Shown: positions 45,435 to 59,052, counted from the stretch's first letter. The stretch is DNA of 64,000 bases from Brugia malayi (GCF_000002995.4 NW_025062475.1:12122687-12186686); one strand, 5' to 3'. Made by a program: numbers and translations. Notes: generated by a model from the sequence alone, not told the origin.

Positions 45435-47952
45435 TGCTTACTTGACTTTGCTAATAAGTAATAATCAGTAAATTTTTTTATTATTTAATTGAAGAATTAA
45501 TAGTTGTAAATATGAATGCTATTATTTTGGCTATTAAAGTTATTATTAAATGAAAAAGAAAATAACAAATTAAGTTAATCACTGAAAGATCACAGTGCTT
45601 TTTTGAAATATATTATTTTGTAATTTTTCATTCTAACAAGTGATTGATTAATTTTTATATTTGATATTAGCATAAATGATGCTATCACAACAAATTAAGT
45701 TTTACAATTTAGTAAAAATATGGTATTTGTGTAGTGGAAAAAGAAAACTGGATAAAATTGACTAGTTTTGTGGAAAAAATACCAAAATATAGGGTAATTA
45801 TGAATAATAATATTAATATTAATAATGATAATGATAATGATAGTAATAGTAATAATAATAATAATAATATTAATAATAATATCAATGCTAATTTATATGT
45901 TCTATCACTAAAAGTGCTGAATGAAATATCATTATGATATATTTCAGTGGAAAAAATAAGCGAAAAACTCTTTTTGCAACTAACATAAGACAAATAGTTA
46001 TTACATTTATATTTTTGATTACTTTGAAATGAAATTGAATAATTGTTGATAAAATGTATTTCTGAGGAAGAAATGAATAAGTACTGATATTCTATTATTT
46101 TTTCCATTTTTTAAAATTAACATTTTAAAAATTTGTATATATTTTTGTTAGTTTTTGTTTTACATTAAATTACTGACAATATTTCATAGTTATAGTTAGA
46201 TAAGTGATAAGTATCACTGATAAGACAATGTGCTATTAAAAATTGCATTTGGATTGATATAGTTGTATTATTGGAAATAATGTTTTTGTAAAAGACTGGT
46301 GAATTGTACCTGAATGATTATTAAAATTTAACTCATGAAACTATTTTAACAAATATATTAAAACCTAATATTACTGTATAAATTTGTTCAATTTTTTTTC
46401 TTTGTAATAATTAACATCATAAAATATTGTAATATATTAATTTCTCATTTTTCATTTCATTTATTAAATTGATAATCGGACATACGTTTATACAACATAC
46501 ATTTATTTCAAATCATTTTTACAAATGTATTATGCATTTTAAAATTGATTTTATATCTTTAATTTTTATATTATGCACTCCATTAATGATAATCATCAAT
46601 AATTTATCACTTTTCATTAGATAAGCTTTTAAATAAATGAATTGTAAATTAAAATGTAATGATAAAGTTTGTTAGCTTTTTATAGAACTTTTAAAGATAA
46701 TGGAACTGAATTAATATTTATACATTAAAATGCTGAAATTATCCAATACTTTAAGAATGAATTTATGAAATTCTATAACAGAAAAATGAGTAATTTTCAT
46801 ATGTTAATATTTATAAATTATTGATTAGTTCTGTTATAAAAAAAAAAAAAGAAAAAGAAATATTGAAATAATTTGTTAAAATACATTTATTTTAGAATGT
46901 TTGTAATATTAAACGTGCCAAATAAACGTACTACAAGAAAAAAAAAAAAAAAAAAAACACAAATTTTTATTTGAAATAAACAAAAATCCAAGATTATTTA
47001 TACCATTCAATTTTTTCAATGCAAAAAATTTTAGTTTGCCACTTTTTTTTCTTTTTTTTTGTAAAATTTCATGCAATCATAGAAATAGAATAAATGTGTC
47101 AAATAAATAATATTAATCATTGAAGTTTTCAAAATTTTATAATTCATAAATGCTACGATATTAATAGTTCAATAAAAATTCAATTATCCATTTGATCGGA
47201 ATAAAATTAGCTACTTTTTTTTTTTTTTTAATTTATTTCACTTTACATTCATTTTTATCGATACAAATATCATAAATTGGTTAATCAAGCATAAGTTTAA
47301 TTATGTTTTATAAAAAAAAAAATACATTTAATTTGTTTGTTCTTTCACTTATTTTCTTTCATTTTACTTTTAGTTATTCATTTGTATAACACATTTATTG
47401 ATTTTTTTGATAAAAATTTAGCTTTGAAAAGAAGCATAATTGAATAAATGTATCGTAGAAACAAACAATTTAAGAATTTTTTTTTTTTTTTTTAAATTTT
47501 TCGTTGTTAAATGGAAATAAAAAACATAAAAATGATTGGTTACTGCTTATATCAACCAATTGCTAACATTAAAATTTATGAAATGATAAAAAATATGAAC
47601 TATTCATTAAAATCATTCAAGTTTCTATCGATAATAGCTATTGTTAGTAACTCCCTCATTAAATTCAATTCCATTTAGCAATACTATTTCTCTAGCAATC
47701 ATTATTCAATTATCTAATTTTCTTCCTAATCTGACACCGATCATTGACTTTATGTCATTTCTAAGCACCTTTATTCTTTTCGAGATATGATAAATGTAAC
47801 TCTCCCATTTAACCGTTTTTATTTTTAGATGTTTGTTATTACTAATTCTTAATTTTGACAATACTTGTATATTATAAAATACCTCAGCACAAGATACTCA
47901 ATCATCAGATGATTACAGCTACAGTAATAAAGCATAAAAATGATCAAACATA

Positions 47953-48085
47953 TGTGACGTGAATACACGCATCCTTACGTGTAAGTTTGTGAATTCTCCA
48001 GTAATGTTGTTGTCCTCTTACATTTCGGTTCACGGATAAAAGGCGTTATAAACACCGATTAGGTGTGACTATTGAAATTGACGTA
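47953..48085. repeat. First copy of a duplicated promoter-like segment
   Basis: Compared with 48773-48900 it shares, in the same order, GACGTGAAT/AACGTGAAT, ACGTGTA, GTTTGT, CAGTAATGTTGT, TTCACGGA and AACACCGATTA/AACATCAATTA, at similar spacing. The copy here lacks the ATG that follows in the second copy. Confidence 0.65.
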
Positions 48086-48772
48086 ACATTCTGTCAAACG
48101 ACCCTACATTGTTTCTGTCTTGCTAATACGTGAATTTGAATAATATAATATGATAATAATATGACAAATATGAAAAATAATGTAATATTCAAAGACATTC
48201 AATCCATCAAACTGTCAATATCACTGCAACATAAAAAAGATGCTTAAAATATATTTTCATATCCATTCAAACATAATTTCACGTTGCATTCTGCTGAATT
48301 AAAATTTAATTACTACCACTGCACTGCTATGGGATAATATAAGTAATATGAACTAACATTAAAACAACAGAAAATGAAATAAAATGATTATTCATTATTT
48401 TATAAAATAATAATTTTCCATTTTCATCCATTCATGGTTATCGTTATAGTACACAAATGATCAGTCACGTTTTCCCACGCAACTCATGCGTGAAACGCTG
48501 GAAACGTAAGACGTGTAGCACGCTGTACCCACTTCCACACACGCACACACACAAATTTTTTCGATTATGGCGAAGTGTTCCAGAACCAAGAATTTTAGGT
48601 TGAGACAGAGACGCATAAGAGATTTATGCTAAAAATTGGAGAATCAGACGAAAAAGATGCATAGATAGTAGAAGAATGCAAGTAAACAATTTTTATCCAT
48701 TCGCGCCGAAGTTTGTATTTAAACGTGTTGGCAAAGTTTTGTTGGTAGGGTGGTAAGTTCTGTGATGAGACG

Positions 48773-48886
48773 TATGTAACGTGAATTACGTGTGCGTTCA
48801 TACGTGTATGTTTGTAAGTTCTTCAGTAATGTTGTCTTTTTATGTTTAGATTCACGGAAAAAACGAATTATCAACATCAATTAACC
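48773..48886 (+). promoter_or_regulatory. Second copy of the duplicated segment: INCENP promoter and leader
   Basis: This copy runs straight into the proposed INCENP start codon. ATGTTTAG at 48842-48849 could be a trans-splice acceptor, leaving a leader of about 37 nt before the ATG at 48887. The segment upstream is rich in ACGTG-type words. Confidence 0.5.
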
Positions 48887-51800
48887 ATGATTATTGAGGG
48901 TGATGTAAATGGATTACTTTCAAATTCACGGTGAGTTTTTTGATCAATTTACAAAATTTTTATGATCCGGATTTAAATTTAAAAGTTTTTGAAGCTCTTT
49001 ATCAAATGCTACGTTTGTCACAATATTTCGAATTTGTAGTTGTTGCATTAAATGGCTCCACCACTCATAATTATTTGAGTTATCAGTGATTCACCATTAA
49101 ATTCCATGCCGGAAGTACTATATGAACCTTTCTTTAGTTCCGTCTTATGATACATTTTTATCGCTCTTACGATCTTCTAGGAATTATGGGAATTAAATCA
49201 GCGGTTATAAAGTCATTTTCTCTCTCATGTTTTCTCTCGGAAACTTTCTATTCAAACAATATTTATATTGGAATGAATATAAGCCTATTAAAATAGCTAG
49301 CGAGAGCTTGACATTCAATTTTTTCTGTAAAGGCTGATATCCATAAGTTTTTAGGGTTAATTTTTGCCATATCGACCAATTAATTGTGTGTAAATTCGAT
49401 GAAAACATCCTGTCAAAAATCAATAATTTCTTTCTTTGGCTTGAGGAACAAAAGAATATTGGAAAAGAAATTATACGAAATGAGTGAGTTTGATTTCGAA
49501 ACTAGTAGTTGTGAATTTGATGGAAATACATGTCAAATCAGACTTCAGTTCGTTTATTTTTAAGACATATCAAGATTGTTTTATTATCTTGTAGAAAACA
49601 CCTTTGTGCGGTAGTAAATAAGTTGCTAAATTCCTTTAAGCATATACATGTCAAAACGTTACTCATTCTTTGATTCACTGTTCTCTTTTTTGTTGTATAA
49701 ATTCTCAAACCAATACAATTTATCGTTGAAAATAACCTGTAAAATTGAGGAATTTTAATACGTTCCAGTAGCTTTACACCAGAACTAATTTTCCGTTCTT
49801 TCCATTTGTTTTCATATTGGGTTAGATAAATGGTTCATAGTTTTGCCCGATACGATGTTTACTCAAGCTCAAAGTTTCAGGACGGGTCGCACACGTTTAC
49901 CCAAAACACCTAAACGAGGATACTGTTTTTCACAGGAAGCAGAAACTTTTCAAAAATGTAGGAAAAAGCTTTTGGATAGTGTTAAAAGAAAAGGAGCTGC
50001 TATTTTTGCAAACGATGGGTATGCTGCAAAGAATTACATAAATTAGTTGGACTGGTTTGACTTTCATGGAATCACTTTTTGTTGTAGGAAATGCCCCTAT
50101 CGTAATCGTTATGAAAGATATTCTTAGCAGTTACCCGTATGACCGCTACCTGAATCGTGTGTGTCTTCGGTTGGTTATATAACAGTTTTACATAGGTTAC
50201 TTTTGATGTGATCGGTTACGATGTGAAATAGTATGTGATAAATTCTGAAAGTGTTCTAAGAACGTTCTTATTATTCTTCTGTTTTCAGAAATACTGCCCT
50301 TTGTGCTGCACAAACTCCGAAATCTTCAAGAAACGCTACTGCGGTGCGCATTTTCAGTAATGTTGCTGAACTTTATAGTTTATTCATTTTCTCTATGTTT
50401 CGTAATTTCATCTTTTTCAGCGAGCTGTAAAACAGGAGACAATGTTAGCTGGCCAAATGAATGGTCGGAAAATACCAGTACCGCCTGTACCCGCTCCTAG
50501 ACAATATGTCCCAAAACAACAGACACCCATTAAGGTTGCAGTCACATGCTTGGTTAAATATTATTATGCACTTAAGTTCTGCTTTTCCTAATGAGACATA
50601 CGTTTTTCAGGTTAATAAGTATCCTTCAGTTACAACTTCTTCAAATAACACAGCAATGCGGTAAGGAGTTCGGTTTTCTGTTTGGATCACGATTTTGCTT
50701 TAGTGGGTATAGTTTTTATGAAAGGATGGTGAGTATTTTCCAGGACACCTCTTAGAAATGGAATGACTCCGAAAATCACCACACAGAAAACTCTGGTTAA
50801 TTCGGAAGCCACTGCTCGAAAAATTACAGTTACTCCAAAAGCGACTGTTCAAAGAACTGCTGTCACCCCAAAAATGGCTGATAAGAACATTACAATTACC
50901 CCAAAAGCGATTATTCAGCAAGTCAGCTTCATTTTTATAGCATGTCAAATTAATCTGGTTTCAATTTTAGATGTATCTAGTTCGTGGTAACAAATTAAGG
51001 TGTAAATAAGATCACAGTAGATCAAAATCATCTCATTGTGTAGGCCTTTTAACCAGGAAGCAGCTGTGCTTAGAATGTCTTGAAAGATAATATATTCAAA
51101 GTTTTCCATTGCATAAGTTTTCTTTACAGCCAACATTCAAGAGATCTGAAGTAATACGTAAAATGGAGAAAAGAACAAATAATGTAATCAAAAACAAAGA
51201 GGAACTGATGAAAGAAAAGGCAGAACGTGCAAGGAGGTCGATTATTATTTGATTACATAGAGTTACCATATTGTCGATTCTAAATTTTAGCTAAATTTGT
51301 TTATTGACGTTTTTTAAGAAATTCTGTAATATTTCGTCCACAGTGGACTTAGCATTCGGTAAAGAAGTCATCACTAAGGAAATGAATTTGTGAAATGCTA
51401 AGAAGTTTTGAATCAAACTTGCTTTTGAAATGCTAATTGAAATTCAGAGATCGTGAGGAACGGGCGTTACGCGTGAAAATGAATAATAAAAAGAAAGAAG
51501 AGGAAGCGCTCGAGAAGCTTCGGATAATAAAAATGCGCGAACAACAAATCGAAGAACTGAGGCAAAAACAACGTGTGCCGCAAAGAGCTATCTCAAAATC
51601 ACCCTGTCGTACTAGGTTCTGTTATAATGATTAATAATTATTTCAAAGTTTGAGTGTGTGGAGAGAAGCTTACGTGAGCAAGTGGAAAAATTTTCTTCCT
51701 AAACCAGGAAAAATGTCGCATGGAAATTGAATAGTAATAAATTAGAAACAAGTATTATAGAGCCTATTACAATCGCATACAAAAACCACTCGTTCGTGCG

Positions 51801-53121
51801 AAATCTTCACAAGATATTTCTGTATCAAAGAGCGCATCACAAAGAAAGATGACAAACGATACACAGGTTTGTCTTATATTATCAAAATAGTTTTATTTTA
51901 AGAGGAATTTTGCTGAAATTTCCAACTGTTGTTTTTCAGGAAAACCTGCAGTTGCAAGGAAAACGGAACTATGTCGATAGCATCAAACAGGATATCGATA
52001 TCCAGAATAAAAGACAAAAAATGGAATCGGTAGAATGCAGTGAAACAGATAACACTGATAGACATTCCATCAGGACCGACATGCTAGAAAAAGTGCTGAG
52101 TGAGGAACCAGTTGATGTTCATATTCATACTGAATGTCCTGAAAGTGACGAAAAAAGAATTTCTGAAGATAAAGGAAATTCACAAAACACTATATATGTG
52201 AATAGTGATTCAAACGAAACTACTGCAGTAATCGAACAAGAAATATTGGGATCTTTGCGAAACTGTGATGTTAGTCCTGATATTGTGTTGCATTCACCTA
52301 TAGTTGAAAGTTCGGAGATCAATGAAAAGGAAAATGTGGATGAAGTTTCACAGGTCATGGAAGTTGACATCCTCACTGCCGAGACAAGTAGTATAAATAA
52401 TCAGACTTTTGATAAAAGGTTATTTTTGCTTGGTATTGAGCTCCTAGATACTTAAAAGATGTTTAGTTCTGAAAGCATCTTGGTACATATTTTCAATACA
52501 CAAAATTTTGTGAATTTCTAAAGAGTTGTTATTCTTATTGCATTTTAGCTTAAATGTGTCAGAAAACGAAACATTGGATGATATTGGTAATAACTATGAT
52601 GTAGAGAGCATTTCGTCAAATGATGAAACAGATGATGAAGAGAATCCACGAAAACCGATTCCTCTTTGGGCGCAAGGTCAGTGTTAATTTCTATTTCCGA
52701 AATGTGGCATTGCCACCTGCAAATCGAAAGAAATGTTGAGCCATATGAAAGAAGTTTTCCTATATGTCTGCATTTATTAGTTAATTCAAATAGTTGTAGA
52801 ATAGAAGAAATGACAATAACGAGAAAATATGATATTAGCAAATAAGTGCTGCTTTTAATTTCAGGAGAACGACTGCAAAATGCGTTACAGAAACAAGTTG
52901 TGCAACCGTCCATTGATGCTGATGCATATTTTGGACCAGTACGAACACCTATGCTGAACAAAATTTTTGCAAGGAATCGCACACGTTATAATAAACGAAC
53001 ATCTTCAGCCCTGTGGACATCACCAATGAGTAACCCAAAGAAGGGGACGAGTAAATTTTTTGAGCTGCAGAGCGTCAAGTACGGCAATAAGTCACGATAT
53101 CACGATGAACTGTTGAAGTAA
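48887..53121 (+). CDS. icp-1: INCENP, inner centromere protein (chromosomal passenger complex)
   Basis: INCENP is the scaffold that links Aurora B kinase to Survivin and Borealin on mitotic chromosomes. Proposed coding exons: 48887-48930, 49446-49483, 49826-50018, 50289-50343, 50421-50534, 50611-50660, 50744-50921, 51130-51236, 51448-51615, 51761-51866, 51940-52418, 52549-52676 and 52865-53121 (TAA), giving 638 residues. The IN-box is unmistakable: the acidic lead TDDEENPRKPIPLWAQGERL, then ARNRTRYNKRTSSALWTSP. The Aurora B target TSS falls at about residues 599-601. MFTQ...LPKTPKR near residue 53 matches the end of the N-terminal Survivin/Borealin-binding helix. A Thr-Pro-Lys repeat lies at about 165-224 and a charged coiled coil or single helix at about 224-316. 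The exons from 49855 onward are firm. The first two exons rest on GTGAGT donors and matching phases only; the alternative is a start at the ATG at 49855. Confidence 0.88.
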
Positions 53122-55462
53122 CTTTAACCTCACAATAGTGTGAGTTTGTTTTAACAACTTTTTGAATTTTTTCGGCAAATGTAGTCATTATTGTTTGCAT
53201 TTGTTATCTATTTTGAGCTCTTTTACTTGTAAAAAAGAGCCTCTTTGATTTTTGCTATTTTATTGTATCATCCGTCGTATGTTTGTGTATGAAAGAATTT
53301 CTTTTAAATTTACAATAAAATTGTGCAACATACGCTCTAAGAGACACTACTTCTACGCCATAGGTATTTTGAAATGATTCCTTCTTCCTTCTACAGACAA
53401 ATTATACAAGTATTGTTGTGTAAAGCACCGAACATAGCGATGATAACATTCCTGGAGAATGTTAACTAACCAGATGATATGACAAGCCTTTCATTTTGCT
53501 TTTTGCTTCCAGAAATTGCTTTTGTAAGCAGTTTTCTTCCTGAAAAAAGAAAAACAAAAATTTCCCTATCTGATAATGGCACAGTAATTTTTGCTATTTT
53601 ATTGTATCATTGTCGTATGTTACATAACCAGAAGACCTTAATAAAGATGTAACACTATCTTTTATTCAATTGAATTTGATGATAATGGCCTTCCCACTGA
53701 GAATTTGATAGAACAAACCTGTAAAACCCATGTAAGAGAAGTTAGGAGGGAAAATTCTTATAAAAATGTGCCATGAAGTTATTGAAAAGTGAAGTTCGAG
53801 AAACTATAGACCAAACTGGCATTAGTTACAACTGGAGTTTAGCATACCACACGATCAGCAAAGAAACCGTGATGTTTTCTCAAATGTTGTTTATTGATCT
53901 GTATAATAACGGATATGCATATTGAAATAAATAGCTTATTCTTTGGAATCCAATTGACAATTGTACAAGCAGAAATAGGAGACAAAGTCTATGAGTCATC
54001 TATAAACATAATTTTTTCCACTGAAAAGAATAAGCAAATCGATATTACAAGTATGTGACCTAAATTATTTTTGGCATGTTTTGCAGTTTTTTATCATCCA
54101 GAAGATGTATTATTACGCTCGTCTAATCGGAAGAACAATAATAGAAGCAAAAGTTCCCAAAAATAGTTGATGATAGGATTAAAATAGATAATGGCACTGG
54201 ATGCTATACATTCGGTGATAAGCTCAAAAGCATAATTTGCCAATGGAAATTATCATCGATCAAGATAGCAAGATCAATTTAGGTTCAACGTACGATAATG
54301 ATAGATTCAGTGTGAAGGCATCGAGATGAAAGAGAAAAATAGTGGGATGACAAAACATGGTATCATCTTGGCATACCATAAAGGTGTCATTTACAATACG
54401 TTGTGACAATTCATCTTCATTAAGATCTTTTGGTTATCGCTGACTGATAGCGGAAATATTCCTTTAGCTGAAATTTTTCTTTTTTTTTTATTTTTAATTT
54501 AACTGAAACTATTATAGGAATATGTGCGCCAATAGTGCATTTTGTGAAAGGAAAAGAATTCAAAAGGAGGTAAACAACTACTGATAAGTTATAAAATTCT
54601 TTTGATTAAATACAATGCTACAGTGATATCAGACAAAATTTTTTTGATTAAATAATACCTACAATGCTACAGTGATGTCAGACATAGTAGCATAAAACTA
54701 CCAAATAATAGAACATATATCTTAAGTTTACACGGCTCTGGAAGAGCAACAAGTTTTTTAAATAACAAAAACATAAAGCTGCAAACAAACAAAGCAATTT
54801 TATAAGTTTCAAGAACTTATGATCCTTGGATAAACAACAAAAATTCAAAAGATGTAAAGATATAGGGTCCAAGTATATTACTATATTTTGTTTCCCTATT
54901 ATTCAGATTCTTAAGTTTGCGGTGAGAATAAAATCATCATTTGCTATCATTGTGATGTCCAATGCACGACCTCATACACCAGTCAACCCCGCTTCCTCCC
55001 TGTCCATTCATCGGGAACTTCTCTCTTACCTTGGTTGGTGTTTTATTTTCAATCTGGTCCATCTGTTCTGCTTATTGTTGGGTCATATCTTGCTCATATT
55101 CCATTCGATCGCTTATCTTCTAATCATATCACAGTTGCTGATATCACATTTACTTAGACAATGATCAAAGTAATTGTATTGATATCACGATTAGTCATCT
55201 AGTAATCTTGAAAGCTATAGGAAAATTATAACTATTTCAACACCAATTACAATTATTTTCGATAACAGTTAGGATAGTTCTTAATGATTTTTTATGATTG
55301 CTATAATAATATTCATGAATTTCTTCACTTCATTTTGAGAGAAAGAAGAAAAAACTCCTTAATTAAGTAATAATTTTGCTTTTAATAGTCAATGGTTTTA
55401 ATTTAAATAATGATATGAAGTTAATCATTTAGATTTCCTCCTAAAATGGTTTATCCTACGAT
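53122..55462. other. INCENP 3' UTR and spacer before ALG8, with small duplications
   Basis: An AATAAA at about 53312-53317 fits the INCENP 3' end. A hairpin (GCTCTTTT at 53217-53224 with AAAAGAGC at 53233-53240) lies before it. About 33 bp at 53248-53281 recurs at 53587-53619. A segment at 54600-54640 is repeated at about 54643-54686. No further gene is supported. Confidence 0.55.
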
Positions 55463-55466
55463 ATGA
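55446..55466 (+). promoter_or_regulatory. Short upstream frame overlapping the ALG8 start
   Basis: An ATG at 55446 opens a six-codon frame (MVYPTI) whose TGA at 55464-55466 overlaps the first ALG8 ATG (55463-55465); a second in-frame ATG follows at once. If trans-splicing occurs at the TTTAG ending 55432, this small frame stays in the mRNA and could lower ALG8 translation. Confidence 0.4.
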
Positions 55467-58400
55467 TGACTACCCATTTATCAGTATCAAAAGATCAGAT
55501 AGAAGATTCTGAATTATTGGATTATTTGAAAAAATTCAGAAATCAGTGGTTCCAGTATTGTTGTGCAGCAGTTTTTACTATAAAGTTTCTGCTGGTACCA
55601 TGCTATCATAGCACCGATTTCGAGGTAAATAATTCGAAAATGAAATAAAAAATTCTGTATAGTAATCTTTCTTCAGTAAAACTTATTTTTCAAAAAAAAT
55701 AAGTTGAGAAAAGATTGGAAATTGGAATTGAAAAAACTCGAAAAGAAATTAAATTGAAAATTAAACCTAAGCTTTTTTTTTAAATATAGGTTCATCGTAA
55801 CTGGATGGCCATTACACATACGCTTCCCATTTGTTCATGGTATTATGAAAGCAGATCGCAGTGGACGCTTGATTATCCTCCATTTTTTGCTTTTTTTGAA
55901 TATTTTTTAAGTCAGGTTAATAAAATTATCATTTGTGATTTAATTGAGAGATACTTCATACCTTTCAGTATGACTTAAAATAGTTCCAGTTGTTTTAGAT
56001 TTATTTGAGTGTAAATGAACAATGTTTAGATCGCAGCAAAAATCATTCCTTCTGCATTGGTGCTGCAAAAAGAGGCATATTTTTCTACTGAATTATTGTA
56101 CTTTCAAAGATTTTCAGTGATTGCAACGGACGTTTTTTATGTAAGTTTTGTAAGTTTTATGTAAGTTTCATTGCGTATGTGTAGTATAAGTTTAAATATT
56201 CCATTTAATTACGCATCTCAATGTGGTATTCATAGCAATTTTGTCCTAATTTTGTTTTTATTCTGCGAAATTTCAGGTCTTATCATGTATTTTTGTAACG
56301 AAAAGTTTCCGTAAATTTTACAAAAATCATAACGGCGTGGAAAAGAATTCATTTGCTGCTGACATTTTTCTCATAGCTAATGTTTCATTGGTGATGATCG
56401 ACAACATGCATTTTCAATATAATGGTATTCTAACATCACTTTTGTTACTTTCTCTGGGTTGGATTATGAGAAAGTCTTTCCTATGTGTAAGTGCTGTTTG
56501 TTATTTGATCATTTTAAATATTCCACTTCATTACATATCTCAAAAAATGAAATAATAGTTTATAAGGACCGTGATAAATTAACTATTACTTGATAATCTC
56601 ATATTAGCTCAATTTTCTTTATTTTTACTAATTTCTCTGCTGAGTTTCTCCCCTTCGTCCTAGGTGAGAAAAATTTTCAACTCCGTCAAATATAATATAG
56701 CATTTAGAAATGTCAATTAATACTCTATCACTGATTCACGATGGCCTTATGCCTCAAAAATGATAGTAACTTTGTTTTAAGGATCTGTATTGATGGATAC
56801 AGAATATTAATGAAAATTAGGTATTCGTGAAACTTTTATGTGTCGTAATGTTTTGTAATTCATTTTCAGGGTGCATTGACTTATTGCATTCTATTAAATA
56901 TGAAACATATTTATCTGTATTATGCACCTGCATATGCGATGTACTATTTTGTGAATTATTTGTTTATTTCCAGAAAGACTTTCATAGCTAATGCTGTAAA
57001 ATTAACTGCTGTTCTTATTCTTCCATTTGCATTATCTTTTGGTAAGGTAAATGTTTCATATTTTTCCAATATTGTTTTTAAGCTTCAGATCATGTAGTTT
57101 AATGATTTTGAAATAGCGGAGATTAAGTAAGTATTCAATGAATTGTAGCTTGATTCTTCAGACTTTCATGGCGCTTTTGCGGACATTATCTTTTATGGCT
57201 TATTTCTCTGACTATATTACAAACTTTGTTTTGTTATAAACTTAAGCAATGCAAATCTTTATTACAGGTCCATTTATTTACTTATGTGGTCCTGGTGTTC
57301 TGCAGCAGTTATGGAGACAGTTGTTTCCGTTTAAGCGTGGTCTTACGCACGCTTACTGGGCTCCGAATTTATGGGCACTTTATAATTTTGCTGACTGGTA
57401 TATCTATCAAATGTTGAAATTGATCAAACGATTGCCAGCAAATGTTCATTCTCCTGCTTATATTTCGGGTCTTGTACAAGTACCTTTTCATTTGTTCGAT
57501 GTACAGTCCTCTATTTTCTTTTTTATAGCCTGTAGTAATAGCTGATGAGCATTTTAAGCACTCTTCCCAAACTTTGCTCTTTAAATTTTTAATTTTAATT
57601 AAAAATTGGACTAAGTTATTTGAGGAATTCGACCATTCTATTTTGCCTTCTGTATCACCGTTCGGAACATTGCTAGTGACATCAACGTTACTACTACCGC
57701 TTGTACCACTTATCGGTACTCGACACTCGAAGAATTTTCCTCTTTTACTCACATTATCTTCATTTGCTTTCTTTCTTGCTGGTTATCATGTGCACGAAAA
57801 AGCAGTTATACTCATCACCGTTCCGTATACTATTTTAGCTTCTTCAGTATGTTGCATTTAATAGTGTTTTCTATAGAAACTTATATTTACTATTGTTGTA
57901 ACTAATTTAGTTGAAAAAGCAACTTTAGTGAGGTATTTTTACCATATTTCGACTGCTTGTTATTTTATTATAATTCACTATTTTTTTTTTATCACTTCAA
58001 ATATGCTTGAGTATTCTATGTAGCATTTTTCTTTTTTTTTGAAAGAAAATTCATGCTTTACATTTGAAGCATTAGCCTTTCGAATCAGGCTTACCAGTGT
58101 ACATTTGTTTAGTTTAATTACTTGTTAGGTTATTATGAAATTTTGAAAATTTTAATATTTCAGGATCATCGATTTTTATCGTCTTTTGTTGTGCTTTCAG
58201 TTGTGGCTAATGTTTCACTTTTTCCTCTTTTTTTTACTCCTTTTGAGAATATTTTGAAGGTATGTTCCTTCGTATCGTTGAAAAACGCTTTCATTCAATA
58301 TCGCTATATAATTTTGTAGTATTCTAAAATCTATATCAAAGTATAGGGAAGGTTTTTATAGTTTTAATAGTTAGTGGGACAATATGCATATATGGGACAA

Positions 58401-59052
58401 TATGGGACAATATGCATTTTTTAAATATCCTTTAAATATTTAAAATCGTCCACAATTCGATGATATTACAACTCTATTGGTATTTTTACATTAGGAATTA
58501 AATTGTTCATTTTTATGTGTTTTTCAATCCTTATTTATTTTAGGTTTCTATTACACTTTGCTATCTGCTTTTATCAGTAACCATTATGCAGATTGTGTGT
58601 CCAGAAAGATCACTTTGTTTTCTGCAAAAACTTTATTTGTTTGGACTTCTACTCGTTCAAATTTATTATTTAGTCCTACATAGGGTTGGTAATTTTTATT
58701 ATGCCATCCTTACTATTGAAATAATTAATATTACTGATTTTATTGAACTAAAAGGACGAAATTTTTCTTACGATTTCTTGTATTTTCAGTCATCTTTCAT
58801 TGTTTGATTCTAGTCTTCCAAACGGTAAGTAGAATCCTAACTTTTTTAATTCGTAAGTTCTTGAATATGGTTTTTATATTTTAGATCATATTCGACACTA
58901 ATTTCGAATTCATTCCTTTGATGCTTACCTCACTAGCAACAGCTTTGGGAATTTGTTGGGTTTACTTTGAACTGTTATGGATTATTCTTTCTGAGAGTCC
59001 AAAATATACGAAAGCTACATGTATCTGCGAAAGAAAGCTTAAAAGAAAATAA
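55463..59052 (+). CDS. ALG8: ALG8, dolichyl-P-glucose alpha-1,3-glucosyltransferase
   Basis: Ten exons, 55463-55624, 55790-55915, 56030-56140, 56277-56486, 56870-57041, 57268-57479, 57625-57846, 58164-58259, 58544-58684 and 58885-59052 (TAA), join in phase to 539 residues; the human protein is about 526. ALG8 adds the second glucose to the lipid-linked oligosaccharide in the ER lumen, using dolichyl-phosphate glucose. It is a multi-pass GT-C membrane enzyme. Visible blocks: [18 protein letters not shown] with the probable catalytic Asp at about residue 52; [65 protein letters not shown]; and [12 protein letters not shown]6 is the closest alternative, but STDFEVHRNW and the C-terminal blocks are ALG8-like. 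The donor at 57041 was preferred over 57046 because it restores LSFGPF. Confidence 0.95.

Larger units (their letters stand above)
44362..48886. other. Intergenic region with a duplicated segment next to INCENP
   Basis: Divergent gap of about 4.5 kb between the CWC25-like gene and INCENP. It is AT-rich with an (AATC)n run at about 45403-45430, an AAT-rich block near 45800-45890, and A/T homopolymers. The right part (47950-48890) is less AT-rich and holds two related segments. No coding exon is supported. Confidence 0.5.

Noticed and set aside
58684..58807. Extra ALG8 exon reading through 58684-58807
   Set aside because: The frame stays open, but joining 58684 to 58885 restores the family alignment without a gap; the extension ends in a stop.
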